64,000 nt of DNA, taken from the NCBI GenBank assembly GCA_029553475.1, contig JAKPKV010000028.1, positions 124,001 through 188,000 of the forward strand. Direction: 5' to 3'. Each line of letters opens with the position of its first letter. Position 1 is the stretch's first letter. Below are positions 52,342 to 60,886 of this stretch, in pieces. A program made the translations under genes and the position numbers. The notes under the pieces were generated by a model. It saw nothing but the letters and a program-made list of their open reading frames with translations. It was not told where the DNA came from and ran no database searches. This DNA is from Armatimonadota bacterium. GTDB taxonomy: Bacteria; Armatimonadota; Hebobacteria; CAIYQO01.

Positions 52342-53712
52342 TCATGCCGGGAGACGGTAGCCGAGGCCGGGGCCGCCGAGGGTGGCGGCCTCGTGCACGC
52401 CGCCGCGCGGACAAAAGATGCCGGGATGCGCCGCGCGGTACGCGGCGTTGGCGGCGGGGGTATATTGCGGCGCGTTCAGCTCGATGCCGTTCAGGGTGCG
52501 CAGGCGCGCGGCCAGGCCCACGGCGTGTAGGGCGGCCAGCGCGGGATTCGTCAAGTCCTGCAGCGAATAGGGGCGTCCGGTTTGATGGCTCCACGCCGCC
52601 ATCAGCAGGCAGAGGGTGTGGCTTTTGCAGGTTTTCAGCGCGAGGCCGCTCCACCCCGCCCGCGCCAGCGCGTCCAGATCAGGCAGGCCGGTGACGCTTT
52701 CGTCGGCGAGGATGGGCGTCAACGCGGCGGCCGGCGCCAGCTTCACCTGCAACCCGATGGCGCGCGGAATGGGCTGTTCAACATACCGCAATGCCGCGAA
52801 CGCCCCGGGATAGTCGTCGCGCAGCACGCGCAGGAACTCCACCAGCACCTCCACCGCCGGGTACGCCTCGTTCGGATCCACACTCACCCAGGGGTGGGCG
52901 CCGGTGCCCATATCGCGATGCCATCCCTGCACGGCGGCCACCGCGTCGGCGACCCAGGCGGCGTCCTCGCGCGGGTCTTTTCCGCTCACCTTCAGCTTCA
53001 GCGCGGAGAAACCATGCCGGCGCACCCACTCCTCGGCGCATTCCGGCAGGCCGTCGCCGGCCGGCGTCGTCACCTCGGCGGGGGTGAGCGGGTCGGCGGC
53101 GCTGACCAGCACGCAGCCGGGCACGCGCGGCGCCCAGCGCAAATCAAGCGCGCTCTCCAGCGTGACCCCCGCGCCGGCAGGCCCCAGGAAGCGCGCGAGA
53201 TCGCCAGGCAGATAGGCGGGGCCGAGGAGATGGTAGCTGGATTGGCCGTGCAGCCGGCCATACGCATCGTGGAGGGCGGCATCCAGCGGCGACGCGCAGA
53301 CCCCGGCGGCGAGGGCGGGCATCGGTTCCCGCAGCGGCAGCGCGGCGGCGGCTTCACCCAGCGCATCGTGCAGCGCGCACCCCAGCTCAATCGGATGCCC
53401 CCACCCCGCCAGCAGCGCGGAGAGGTCGGCGCAGAGCCCGTCGGTGAGGGCGCGCATGGCGCTGTCGCGCGCCCCGTGATCCAGCGTCGCGCTGGGCCAG
53501 GACCAGAGGTCGGAGAGGTAGATCATGCCGCGCCCACTGGCCCGGCGGCCAGCGGGATCTTCGACGGTGACGACGACATCGCTGAGGGTGATCTCGGTGA
53601 TCGCCCCCCGGCTGAGATGCAGCGGGGCGCGCAGGCGCTCGGCGGTGAAGGCGGCCCGCGCGGCGACGACGCGCATATCGGCCGGCAGCGGGGTGGTACG
53701 CAGGGACAGCAT
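52342..53712 (-). CDS. Enolase-superfamily (mandelate racemase/muconate-lactonizing-like) enzyme
   Basis: A 456-residue enzyme. The C-terminal barrel has a KxK motif in SALKLKVSGKDP. Metal ligands are in VSVDPNEAY, RYVEQPIPRA and ILADESV, and a possible second base lysine is in LALKTCKSHTL. Superfamily members abstract a proton alpha to a carboxylate, for example sugar-acid dehydratases and epimerases. The substrate is unknown. It lies 2 bp after the LacI gene, so the two are co-transcribed and the product probably serves the same sugar-acid pathway. Confidence 0.85.
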   Translation of the reverse strand: MLSLRTTPLPADMRVVAARAAFTAERLRAPLHLSRGAITEITLSDVVVTVEDPAGRRASGRGMIYLSDLWSWPSATLDHGARDSAMRALTDGLCADLSALLAGWGHPIELGCALHDALGEAAAALPLREPMPALAAGVCASPLDAALHDAYGRLHGQSSYHLLGPAYLPGDLARFLGPAGAGVTLESALDLRWAPRVPGCVLVSAADPLTPAEVTTPAGDGLPECAEEWVRRHGFSALKLKVSGKDPREDAAWVADAVAAVQGWHRDMGTGAHPWVSVDPNEAYPAVEVLVEFLRVLRDDYPGAFAALRYVEQPIPRAIGLQVKLAPAAALTPILADESVTGLPDLDALARAGWSGLALKTCKSHTLCLLMAAWSHQTGRPYSLQDLTNPALAALHAVGLAARLRTLNGIELNAPQYTPAANAAYRAAHPGIFCPRGGVHEAATLGGPGLGYRLPA

Positions 53713-53714
53713 GC

Positions 53715-54824
53715 TTACCTCCGCGGTGGGGCGGTGGTGCCGCGCACCACCAGCTCCGTGGGCAGCGTGACGGCTTCCAGCTCATCCCGCTGCTCGGTGA
53801 CGTGCCGCGCCAGCATCTCCGCCGCCGCGCGACCGACCGCTTCCAGCGGCACGCGCACGGTGGTGAGGAGGTTTCGCCCGGCGGCGTCCGGCAGCGGTTC
53901 CGCGTCATCGAAACCGACGATGCTGATATCTTCGGGGACGCGCAAGCCCAACGCGCGCAGCGCTTCCCGCGCCAGCGAGGCGTAGCCGTCATTGGGCAGC
54001 AGGATGGCGGTGATGCCGGGATGCGCCGCCCAGGCGCGCCGCAGGGCGTCAGGCATGCGCTGCTCCAGGGGGAGCAGATGGTCCATCCGCAAACCATACA
54101 GCCCGTCATCCGGGTTCAAACCGTGATCGCGATACGCCTGCCGGCACCCGGCCCGCCGCTGATCATGCAGGTAGATCGGCCCCATTTCGGGGATCTCCGG
54201 CCAGAAATGCAGCACGCGGCGATGGCCCAGCGCCAGCAGGTGCGCGGTGGCGGCGTAGGCGCCGCCGAAATCATCCGTCAGCACTCGCGAGCAGCCCTCA
54301 ACGGGCACCAGCATCACCACGATGGGACACCGCCGTCCGCGCAGGGCCGGCGCGAGGCGCGCGAGGGGCACATGCTGCTGATAAGCATCCCAGCCCACGG
54401 CGATGAAACCGTCCACGTCGCCGCGGGTGTAGATCGGCAGCGGCTGCGTCATCGCGGGGTCGGCGGTGAGCAGGGCGAATCCGCGCGAGGTCGCCATCGC
54501 CAGCACGCCGCGGAACAGGTTGAGGAAATAGTTCGCCCGCGCGAAATCGCCCGGCATGAAGGTGGCGAAGATGTGATTGATGACGTGGATGCCGTGCTTG
54601 CGCAGCGCCAGCCGGCGCGCGGCGTGGTGGCAGGCGGGGTCATAGCCCAGCGCCGCGGCGGTTTCACGGATGCGGCCGGCGGTCTCCGGGCGGACGCGCG
54701 GATCATCTCTGAGCGCCCGCGAGACGGTGATCAGGCTCACCCCGCAGCGGTCGGCGATATCCTGCATCGTCGCCGCGCGCTCGATGCCGGCGGTCTGTGC
54801 GTGTCGCGCATCCATCCCCTGCAT
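53715..54824 (-). CDS. LacI-family transcriptional regulator
   Basis: A 369-residue repressor. The helix-turn-helix is TMQDIADRCGVSLITVSRAL followed by a hinge (PETAGRIRETAAALGYDP). The periplasmic-binding-like effector domain includes VLTDDFGGAYAATAHLLALGHRRV and SIVGFDDAEPLPDAAG. ATG 54824 has GGGAGAG at a good distance; ATG 54815 is possible. A longer open frame upstream runs into a mobile repeat and is rejected. It is divergent from the heparinase-like lyase gene and co-directional with the enolase-superfamily gene, so it likely responds to a sugar or uronate. Confidence 0.9.
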   Translation of the reverse strand: MQGMDARHAQTAGIERAATMQDIADRCGVSLITVSRALRDDPRVRPETAGRIRETAAALGYDPACHHAARRLALRKHGIHVINHIFATFMPGDFARANYFLNLFRGVLAMATSRGFALLTADPAMTQPLPIYTRGDVDGFIAVGWDAYQQHVPLARLAPALRGRRCPIVVMLVPVEGCSRVLTDDFGGAYAATAHLLALGHRRVLHFWPEIPEMGPIYLHDQRRAGCRQAYRDHGLNPDDGLYGLRMDHLLPLEQRMPDALRRAWAAHPGITAILLPNDGYASLAREALRALGLRVPEDISIVGFDDAEPLPDAAGRNLLTTVRVPLEAVGRAAAEMLARHVTEQRDELEAVTLPTELVVRGTTAPPRR

Positions 54825-54866
54825 CCTACGCAACTCTCCCTGCCCTGTCAAGCGACGCGCGGGACG

Positions 54867-55050
54867 GTCTCTGTTCACGTTTCTCGGCGTGCCTTGCCAT
54901 CCGCGCGCCCACCTCTCCCCCCGCCCCTCCCCTAAGCGGGGAGGGGAGCACCGGATCTGCACACCATCACTCCCCCTTCCCGCTCAGGGAAGGGGGCTGG
55001 GGGGTTAGGTTGCTTCGATCAGGACACAGACGCAAAGACGTGAACAGATA
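54867..55050. mobile_element. MITE-like element with 9-bp target duplication, copy A
   Basis: A 184-bp element is flanked by the 9-bp direct repeat CGCGGGACG (54858-54866 and 55051-55059). Its ends carry inverted CTGTTCACGT. The core has two hairpins (CCCTCCCCTAAGCGGGGAGG and CCCTTCCCGCTCAGGGAAGG). The core is the reverse complement of that in copy B at 62808. The 467-bp gap between LacI and the lyase holds this element and otherwise no recognisable gene. Confidence 0.75.
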
Positions 55051-55291
55051 CGCGGGACGCCCGGCGGCAATCCGCCGGCTTGTCTCCGGCACCAGCGCCG
55101 TCAGCTCACCCGCGATTCCCGGAGCAATCGGCAGGAAGGGACCCCGCGCTGGCGAAGAAGACGGTGAGATCGTGCCGCGAGCCGGGCACGGAGCCAGGCA
55201 TCCTCTCCGCGCCCCCCTCCCGCGCGGCTCGTCGGCGTCTCGCCCGCGGGGGAAGCCGAATACATGCGCGAGGATGACGAAGGGATCACCA

Positions 55292-57193
55292 ATGACCACC
55301 GCGACGAAGTCCGGACTGGGGTATGAAGTCGCCGTCGGGCTGCTGGCGGGACCGGAAGAGCTGCGGCGACTGCGTGAGTCGCGGCACCGGGGAGTGATGG
55401 CGCGGCTGTGGCGGCGCTTTGCGCAGCATCTGGAACACGACGATGCCACGCGCGCGATTCCCGACCTGGCGCTGGCGGCGGCGGTGACGGGACGGTCGGA
55501 TTTCGCGAAGGCGGCGATCACGCGGGCGCTGCACATCGCCCATCAGCCGCACTGGGTGGACTGGGAAGCCGGCTGCATCGGATTATCGGGGATGCACCAC
55601 GCGCACAACCTGGCGCTGGCGACGGACTGGCTGTGGCCGCTGTTGAATCGCGACCAGCGGGAGGCGCTGCTGGGCGCGCTGATCGCCAAGGCGCAGGAGA
55701 ACCTGACCCGCGCCCCGGCAGGCGTGCGCGACGAGGACGGCGAGGGGCAGCTCCTCTTCGTGCGGCGCATGGACAAAGACGATCGCTGCTGCCTGCACCC
55801 CCACCCCGCCAGCGTCAACAACTGGGACCTGTGGTTCGCCTCCGGCATCTACCTGATCGCGGCGCTGGCCGAGCGCGCGTGGCTGAAGCCGGACGCCGCG
55901 TGGCCGGCGCTGGAATGGGGCCGGTACTACGAGGTCGGGTACGCGCTCGACGCCGCGCGCATCGCCCGCTGGAAGGCCGTCGCCGTCGAGCGCATCACCA
56001 CCGCGCTGGCGTCGCAGCTCGGGCCGGACGGCGACTACGCCGAGGGGCCGAGCTACGCGAGCTACTCCGGACAGGCGATGATCACCGCGCTGACCGCGCT
56101 GGAGCGCGTGGACGGGCTGAACCTGTGGACGCCGGGCATGCTGGCGCTGCCCTACTGGCTGCGCAATCAGTATCTCGCCGACATGTCCTTCGGGGTGGCG
56201 AATTTCAACGACGCGCGCATCCAGACCGCGCCGGCGGCGCAACTGCTGGCGCATATCGCCGCCCGCGGGGGAGACCCGCGGATTCAGGGATATGCCGAAG
56301 AGACGCTGGAGCTGGATGACGCGGTGCCGGGCTACCTGCTGCTGCTCGGCTACACGCCGCAGGTGCCGGCGGAGCCGATGACCCGCGAGCCGGCCACCCT
56401 CTACCAGCACACCGGGCAGGTGGTGTGGCGCACCGCGGAAGACCGCGACGGCATCTACTTCTCGGTGAAGTCCGGCGCGCACGGCGGCGCCCATCAGCAC
56501 CGCGACCGCGCCACCTTCTTCCTGTCGGCCTACGGCGAATACCTCATCGTGGATACCGGCGACAGCCGGTATGCCGACCCGCCGTCCGTGCCGCGCTTCG
56601 ACGACACCCGCGCGCACAACTGCCTGCTCATTGACGGCCGCGGGCAGGTGGGGAGCAACGCCAACCCGGTAGCCGGGCGTATCCTGGAGCACCGGCACGC
56701 GGGCCGGTGCTCCACCGCGCTGGCGGACGCCACCGACTGTTACGTGGGGATGGCCAGCGTGCGGCGGCGCGTGGTCTTCCCGCGCCCCGACCTCTTCGTC
56801 ATCGCCGACCGCGTGCAGGGGGCCTGCGAGACGCTGACCTGGCTGCTGCAGGGCTATAATGGCGATGGCCGGGCGGCATGGGAGCTCGGCGGCCGCCGCG
56901 CGATCCTCTCCCGCCCCGGCGCGAAGGTCTACGTCTACTTCCTCGAGCCGACCACCCGCCAATTCGTGGCGCTGGGCACCATGGACAACGCCCAGGCGGC
57001 GATCATGCGGCTGGAGACGGACGTGCCCGGCACGGCGGTGACCGCCGCGCTCATCCCCGCGCGCGCGGACGACGCGGCGCCGGCGTGCGCCTGGGACGGA
57101 GAGGGGATGACGGTGCGCTTCCGGGGGCAAGAGCATACGATCCGCCGGAGCGAGGACGCGGTGGTGGTGGATGGAGACGCGTACGGGTTTTAG
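55292..57193 (+). CDS. Heparinase II/III-like polysaccharide lyase
   Basis: A 633-residue protein starting MTTATKSGLGYEVAVG at ATG 55292 (AGGG ribosome site). The N-terminal alpha-toroid includes DWEAGCIGLSGMHHAHNLALATDWLW and GDYAEGPSYASYSGQAM. The C-terminal beta-sheet domain carries SGAHGGAHQHRDRATFFLSAYGE, whose histidines and tyrosine resemble the zinc/catalytic region of heparinase II, and DTGDSRYADP. It probably cleaves uronic-acid-containing glycans by beta-elimination. There is no signal peptide. It is divergent from the LacI gene. A 30-bp perfect palindrome lies in frame at 56685-56714. Confidence 0.85.
   Translation: MTTATKSGLGYEVAVGLLAGPEELRRLRESRHRGVMARLWRRFAQHLEHDDATRAIPDLALAAAVTGRSDFAKAAITRALHIAHQPHWVDWEAGCIGLSGMHHAHNLALATDWLWPLLNRDQREALLGALIAKAQENLTRAPAGVRDEDGEGQLLFVRRMDKDDRCCLHPHPASVNNWDLWFASGIYLIAALAERAWLKPDAAWPALEWGRYYEVGYALDAARIARWKAVAVERITTALASQLGPDGDYAEGPSYASYSGQAMITALTALERVDGLNLWTPGMLALPYWLRNQYLADMSFGVANFNDARIQTAPAAQLLAHIAARGGDPRIQGYAEETLELDDAVPGYLLLLGYTPQVPAEPMTREPATLYQHTGQVVWRTAEDRDGIYFSVKSGAHGGAHQHRDRATFFLSAYGEYLIVDTGDSRYADPPSVPRFDDTRAHNCLLIDGRGQVGSNANPVAGRILEHRHAGRCSTALADATDCYVGMASVRRRVVFPRPDLFVIADRVQGACETLTWLLQGYNGDGRAAWELGGRRAILSRPGAKVYVYFLEPTTRQFVALGTMDNAQAAIMRLETDVPGTAVTAALIPARADDAAPACAWDGEGMTVRFRGQEHTIRRSEDAVVVDGDAYGF
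56685..56714. repeat. 30-bp palindrome inside the lyase gene
   Basis: TGGAGCACCGGC, six bases, and its exact reverse complement; in frame it encodes about ten residues (LEHRHAGRCST). The GGAGCACCGG word also occurs in intergenic palindromes at 54946 and, reversed, at 62908. Confidence 0.6.
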
Positions 57194-57217
57194 CGCCACC
57201 GCCGCACCCGAAGGCTA

Positions 57218-57430
57218 GATGTAGCGGTACGTCACGTTGCACCTTGTCTCGTCCCTCGTAGGGAACGCCCGCCGTGGCGTTCCGGGGCGCACATTGGCAC
57301 ACCGGGTGGAGCTACGGGAACCGGAACGCCACGGCGGGCGTTCCCGACAATTAGGGGTGAGGGGTGAGGGATTAGGGATTGGGCGCGCGCTACAGGCGGT
57401 TATCCTGATACGCACACGACAACGTGACGC
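57218..57430. repeat. Composite inverted-repeat element
   Basis: GATGTAGCGGTACGTCACGT begins the unit; a relative of its end, GACAACGTGACG, is inverted at 57418-57429. Inside, a perfect 25-bp inverted repeat (57261-57285 with 57321-57345, GGGAACGCCCGCCGTGGCGT...) surrounds a 35-bp loop. Part of the 514-bp gene-free stretch after the lyase gene. Confidence 0.6.
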
Positions 57431-57469
57431 CCCCCTAACCCCTACCAACGGTCGGTTCGCAGAGCAATG

Positions 57470-57665
57470 ATGTTGCACCTTGCTCTGTAGTCCGCGCCCT
57501 CCGTGGCGCGTGGTGACGCATTGCTACCCCGTTTGCCAGCCGAAGCTTTAGCGAAGGCTGGTGCCCGATGACGGTGGTGTCGGACACAGGGGCGCATGTT
57601 GGTCACACGCGCCGCGGAGGGCGCGGACTACCCCGGCTGGTTTGCTACACAGAGTACATCATGAC
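57470..57665. repeat. Inverted-repeat element, copy 2 (core reversed relative to copy 1)
   Basis: The left side GCACCTTGCTCTGTAGTCCG and right side GGACTACCCCGGCTGGTTTG read in the same direction as at 9729-9925. The core between the GCGCCCTCCG arms is the reverse complement of that copy (ACGCATTGCTAC, CCCGATGACG, GTGTCGGACAC, GCGCATGTTGGTCACACG). It also carries a 30-35 bp insert with its own hairpin (CCAGCCGAAGC/GCGAAGGCTGG). Confidence 0.75.
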
Positions 57666-57707
57666 GGCCCACGACAACGAGGAACCAGGAGTGCAACGCC
57701 GCCTGCC

Positions 57708-57932
57708 CTAATCCTCGCCCGGCCCGCTGTCTCCCAGGTCGCCGCGGCGGCCGGTCGGGTAATCCGGGGTATGCTCCGCAGCCTCCCCTTCCTCGTCACG
57801 TGTCGCCTGCGCTTCTTCCGCAGGACTATCCGCCTCCGGCCCGTCATCCGGCGCTCCTGGTCGGTTCCGCGCCCCACGCCATGCGGGCGGCGTCGCCATA
57901 CCGGGGGTCTCCCGCTTTCGCTCCTCCGCCAT
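57708..57932 (-). CDS. Small acidic hypothetical protein
   Basis: A 74-residue, low-complexity, Pro/Glu/Asp/Arg-rich protein (MAEERKRETPGMATPP ... GDLGDSGPGED), likely disordered. It starts at ATG 57932 after an excellent GGGGAGGTGTCAT site and lies just beyond the frr terminator, which supports an independent gene. It is not recognised. Confidence 0.5.
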   Translation of the reverse strand: MAEERKRETPGMATPPAWRGARNRPGAPDDGPEADSPAEEAQATRDEEGEAAEHTPDYPTGRRGDLGDSGPGED

Positions 57933-57991
57933 ATGACACCTCCCCGCATAGCATACCCCGCCCACCGCGAGCGCGGGGCGGCGGACTCCGA

Positions 57992-58024
57992 CAAAAACGG
58001 GGACGCCGTCGTCGGCGTCCCCGT
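57992..58024 (-). terminator. Intrinsic terminator of frr
   Basis: On the minus strand a perfect 12-bp stem ACGGGGACGCCG/CGGCGTCCCCGT with a 4-nt loop is followed by TTTTT, 27 bp after the frr stop. Confidence 0.88.
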
Positions 58025-58050
58025 CTCGTGTCAGCGTCTTGAAACTCCGC

Positions 58051-58614
58051 TCAGACTTCCATAATTTCCGCGACCTTCTTGTCATGGGCGGCATCAATTT
58101 TCTTGATATAGTCATCGGTGAGTTTCTGGATCTTCTCCTGGGCGCGGCGGGACTCGTCCTCGGAGATCTCGTGCGCCTTCTCCATCTTTTTCAACTGCTC
58201 GATGGCGTCGCGGCGGACGTTGCGCACGGCAACCTTCCCCTCTTCGGCTTTCTTCCCCGCCAGCTTCGCGTATTCCCTGCGGCGCTCCTCGGTGAGCGGC
58301 GGCAGCACGAGACGGATATTCGCCCCGTCGTTGCTGGGGTTGAGGCTCAGGTCAGAATTGAGGATCGCCTTGCTGATGGGGCCCAGCAGGCTCTTGTCCC
58401 ACGGGGTAATCACCAGCATGCGCGGCTCCGGCACCGCGACGTTGCCCACCTGGGTGATGGGAGTCTGCGTGCCGTAATAATCCACCGTAATCCCTTCCAG
58501 CATCAGCGGGTTCGCGCGCCCGGTGCGAATATGGCGGAACTCCTCCTCCGTGGCCGCTAATGCGCCCAGCATGCGATGCTCGGCATCGAACAGGATCTCA
58601 TCAATGGTCGCCAT
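58051..58614 (-). CDS. frr: Ribosome recycling factor
   Basis: A 187-residue protein starting MATIDEILFDAEHRMLGALAA after a TTTGGAGGAGC site. Diagnostic features are FRHIRTGRANPLMLEGITVDYYG, PITQVGNVAVPEPRMLVI, and the C-terminal coiled coil with RRDAIEQLKKMEKAHEISEDE. With EF-G it splits post-termination ribosomes. It follows pyrH and an amidohydrolase gene on the same strand; in most bacteria it directly follows pyrH. Confidence 0.97.
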   Translation of the reverse strand: MATIDEILFDAEHRMLGALAATEEEFRHIRTGRANPLMLEGITVDYYGTQTPITQVGNVAVPEPRMLVITPWDKSLLGPISKAILNSDLSLNPSNDGANIRLVLPPLTEERRREYAKLAGKKAEEGKVAVRNVRRDAIEQLKKMEKAHEISEDESRRAQEKIQKLTDDYIKKIDAAHDKKVAEIMEV

Positions 58615-58713
58615 GGTTGCTCCTCCAAAGATGGTATAGGGTCGGTTGCTCTGTTATTCAACGCCGCCCTGCGCGTTGCCTGCCGACGCGCGCGCTTTTT
58701 TGCACATGCGCAC

Positions 58714-59988
58714 TCACACGGCGAAAATACGCGCCGGATTGTCCTGCAACATCGCGCGGAGCCAGGCCTGCGCGCGGGGCAGCGTCAGATCACCGGCGAC
58801 GATTTTCTCCGTGAAAGCGCGCGCCAGATTTCGGCGCGCCAGCACCAGGTGGCCATACACCTTTTCCACCACGCTGTAGTCACCGCCGAACCCGATCACC
58901 TTGTTCATCGGCACGAGATCTACGATGGCGCGCAGGCCGCGGACGGCGATGTCCGGCGACAGCAGATGCGCCCACGCCAGGTCGAGGTAGACGTTCGGAT
59001 ACTGCTTCGCCAGCAGCGCCGCGTCTTCCAGCCACGGGAATCCCGCGTGCAGCAGCACGAAGCGCGTGGCGGTAAACCGATGCGGCAGGTTCCATAACTG
59101 ACCGGGGCGCGCGTCATCGGCGCGATGCCGGTCATGTGCCTGCATGCCGGTATGCATCACGAACGGCACGTCCAGCTCCGCGGCGATCTCACACAACCGA
59201 TAGAGCAGGTAATCTTGCAGCGGGCGACACTCGCGGTACCCCAGCACGGCCTCACGCCACCCATAGCCTTCCTCGGCGAGACGGTTGAACACCGCTTCCG
59301 CGTCGGCATGGGTCACCGGCGCGAAAGATAGGTCGCGCGTGTAAGCCAGCGAGTGCTTGAGCCCTCTCATGCCCCGCGCGCGGTACGCGTGCAGCAGGCC
59401 CCGCAGCGCGTCCACGTAGCGGTCCAGCGTGGTGCACGGGACGCCGCCGTGCGCGTCCAATTCCTGAAACGCCGCCGGCCGCGCGTCAATGAAGTCATTG
59501 ACGAAGATCACCGGGGCGAACAATGCCGGGTCGTCATCCAGGCTGCCGTAGTTGAGCGCGATCCTGATGCCGCACGCCTCGTTCAAGACGCGGCGGTAGA
59601 GGCCGGGCGTGTTGTTCGCGCGCATCGCGCGCGTCAGCGCTTCCGCATCCGCCAGGCTCTCCAGGCGCGCGATGCCGTACAAGCGCTCCATGGCGCGATG
59701 AGCCGCCCGCGCGTAACTGCCGTCGGCAATTGCCGGATAATACGGCGACACGAGCGCCCACTTCTCCGCGACGGTGGGCGCCTCGTCACAGAGGACGCGC
59801 CGCGCATCGGCCTTCGGCATGCCGGCCGCCAGCAGGTCGCCGTAGCAGTAATGCGAGAAGAAGAGGGAGAAATCGGGGGCGCGCTGGAGGCGCGCGGCTT
59901 CCGGCGGCAGGTGCTCGTGGGAATCCACGATGTCCAGCGCCTCCAGTATCTCCATGAGCGCGGCATATGTGGTCTCGTCGGCTGACAT
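58714..59988 (-). CDS. Amidohydrolase-superfamily (metal-dependent TIM-barrel) protein
   Basis: A 424-residue protein. The metal-binding HxH appears as DIVDSHEHLPPEA near the N-terminus. Later ligands are FVMHTGMQAHD, VLLHAGFPWLED and GFGGDYSVVEKV, typical of the amidohydrolase-2/uronate-isomerase-like group. The YxFSHY and DDPALFAP segments also recall uronate isomerases. Start ATG 59988 is used; GTG 60012, overlapping the pyrH stop (GTGA), is possible and would couple the two. It sits between pyrH and frr, which is unusual. Confidence 0.82.
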   Translation of the reverse strand: MSADETTYAALMEILEALDIVDSHEHLPPEAARLQRAPDFSLFFSHYCYGDLLAAGMPKADARRVLCDEAPTVAEKWALVSPYYPAIADGSYARAAHRAMERLYGIARLESLADAEALTRAMRANNTPGLYRRVLNEACGIRIALNYGSLDDDPALFAPVIFVNDFIDARPAAFQELDAHGGVPCTTLDRYVDALRGLLHAYRARGMRGLKHSLAYTRDLSFAPVTHADAEAVFNRLAEEGYGWREAVLGYRECRPLQDYLLYRLCEIAAELDVPFVMHTGMQAHDRHRADDARPGQLWNLPHRFTATRFVLLHAGFPWLEDAALLAKQYPNVYLDLAWAHLLSPDIAVRGLRAIVDLVPMNKVIGFGGDYSVVEKVYGHLVLARRNLARAFTEKIVAGDLTLPRAQAWLRAMLQDNPARIFAV

Positions 59989-60008
59989 CGGGGCTTGCCC
60001 CTTCGGCG

Positions 60009-60737
60009 TCACTCGTCAGCGGTAATCGTGCTGCCCACCGCTTCGCCCATGACCGCGCGCAGCAGGTTGCCGTCTTCGCGCATGTTCAAGACCAGCAGCG
60101 GGATACGGTTTTCCATGCTGAGCGAAATGGCGGTGGCGTCCATCACCTTCAGCCCCATGCGCAGCGCGTCCATGTACGTGAGGCGAGTGAGCAGGCGCGC
60201 GTCCGGATTGGTCTTCGGATCGCAGTCATAGACCCCTTCCACGTTCGTCGCCTTGATGATCGCCTGCGCGCCGATTTCGGCGGCGCGCAGCGCGGCGGCG
60301 GTGTCGGTGGTGAAATACGGGTTGCCGGTGCCGGCGGCGAAGACGACGATGCGCCCCTTCTCCAGGTGGCGCACCGCCCGGCGCCGGATGTACGGTTCGG
60401 CGACTTCGCGCATCTCGATGGCGGAGAGGACGCGCGTCTGAATGTCCAGCTTCTCCAGCGCGTCCTGCATCGCCAGCGCGTTCAGCACGCTCGCCATCAT
60501 CCCCATGTAGTCGGCGGTGGTGCGCTCGATGCCGCCGGCCTTGGCGCCGGTGCGGGCGCGAAAGATATTGCCGCCGCCCACCACCACGCCGATCTCGATG
60601 CCGCTGCCGTGAATCTCCTTCAACTGTTCGGCCATCTCCAGCACGACATCGGGATCAATGCCGTAGCCTTTCTCGCCGGCCAGCGCCTCGCCGGAGAGTT
60701 TGATGAGAATGCGGGTGAAACGCGGGGTTGCCGTCAT
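60009..60737 (-). CDS. pyrH: Uridylate kinase
   Basis: A 242-residue amino-acid-kinase-fold enzyme that phosphorylates UMP. Landmarks: [70 protein letters not shown] and [17 protein letters not shown]. First gene of a pyrH-amidohydrolase-frr operon. Upstream is a TTGCGT-18-TATAAT promoter. Confidence 0.97.
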   Translation of the reverse strand: MTATPRFTRILIKLSGEALAGEKGYGIDPDVVLEMAEQLKEIHGSGIEIGVVVGGGNIFRARTGAKAGGIERTTADYMGMMASVLNALAMQDALEKLDIQTRVLSAIEMREVAEPYIRRRAVRHLEKGRIVVFAAGTGNPYFTTDTAAALRAAEIGAQAIIKATNVEGVYDCDPKTNPDARLLTRLTYMDALRMGLKVMDATAISLSMENRIPLLVLNMREDGNLLRAVMGEAVGSTITADE

Positions 60738-60769
60738 GCCGTCTACCTCGTCGGAGATGGGATGTGCGT

Positions 60770-60799
60770 ATTATACCGAAACGGCGGAAACTGACGCAA
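60770..60799 (-). promoter_or_regulatory. Promoter of the pyrH-frr operon
   Basis: Minus-strand TTGCGT (60799-60794), an 18-nt spacer and TATAAT (60775-60770), 33 bp before the pyrH start. Confidence 0.7.
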
Positions 60800-60811
60800 C
60801 TTCGCCGTTGC

Positions 60812-60877
60812 GGGAGCCGCGCGGGGGGGACTGTAGACCGCGTCCCGATGCGATCTACAGTCCCCCGCGCGGCTCCC
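60812..60877. repeat. Long palindrome between leuA and pyrH
   Basis: Arms of 24-26 bp (GGGAGCCGCGCGGGGG... and ...CCCCCGCGCGGCTCCC, differing by two G) around a 16-bp loop. It lies 9 bp beyond the leuA stop and may terminate that transcript, but it also resembles the dispersed inverted-repeat elements of this genome. Confidence 0.65.
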
Positions 60878-60886
60878 CCTCCCCCG

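Noticed and set aside
54797-55291. N-terminal extension of the lyase gene
   Set aside because: It translates the MITE at 54867-55050; the protein has a good start at 55292.
57250-57700. Short coding regions in the repeat cluster after the lyase gene
   Set aside because: All frames cross palindromic repeats and none has a ribosome site or conserved-looking product.
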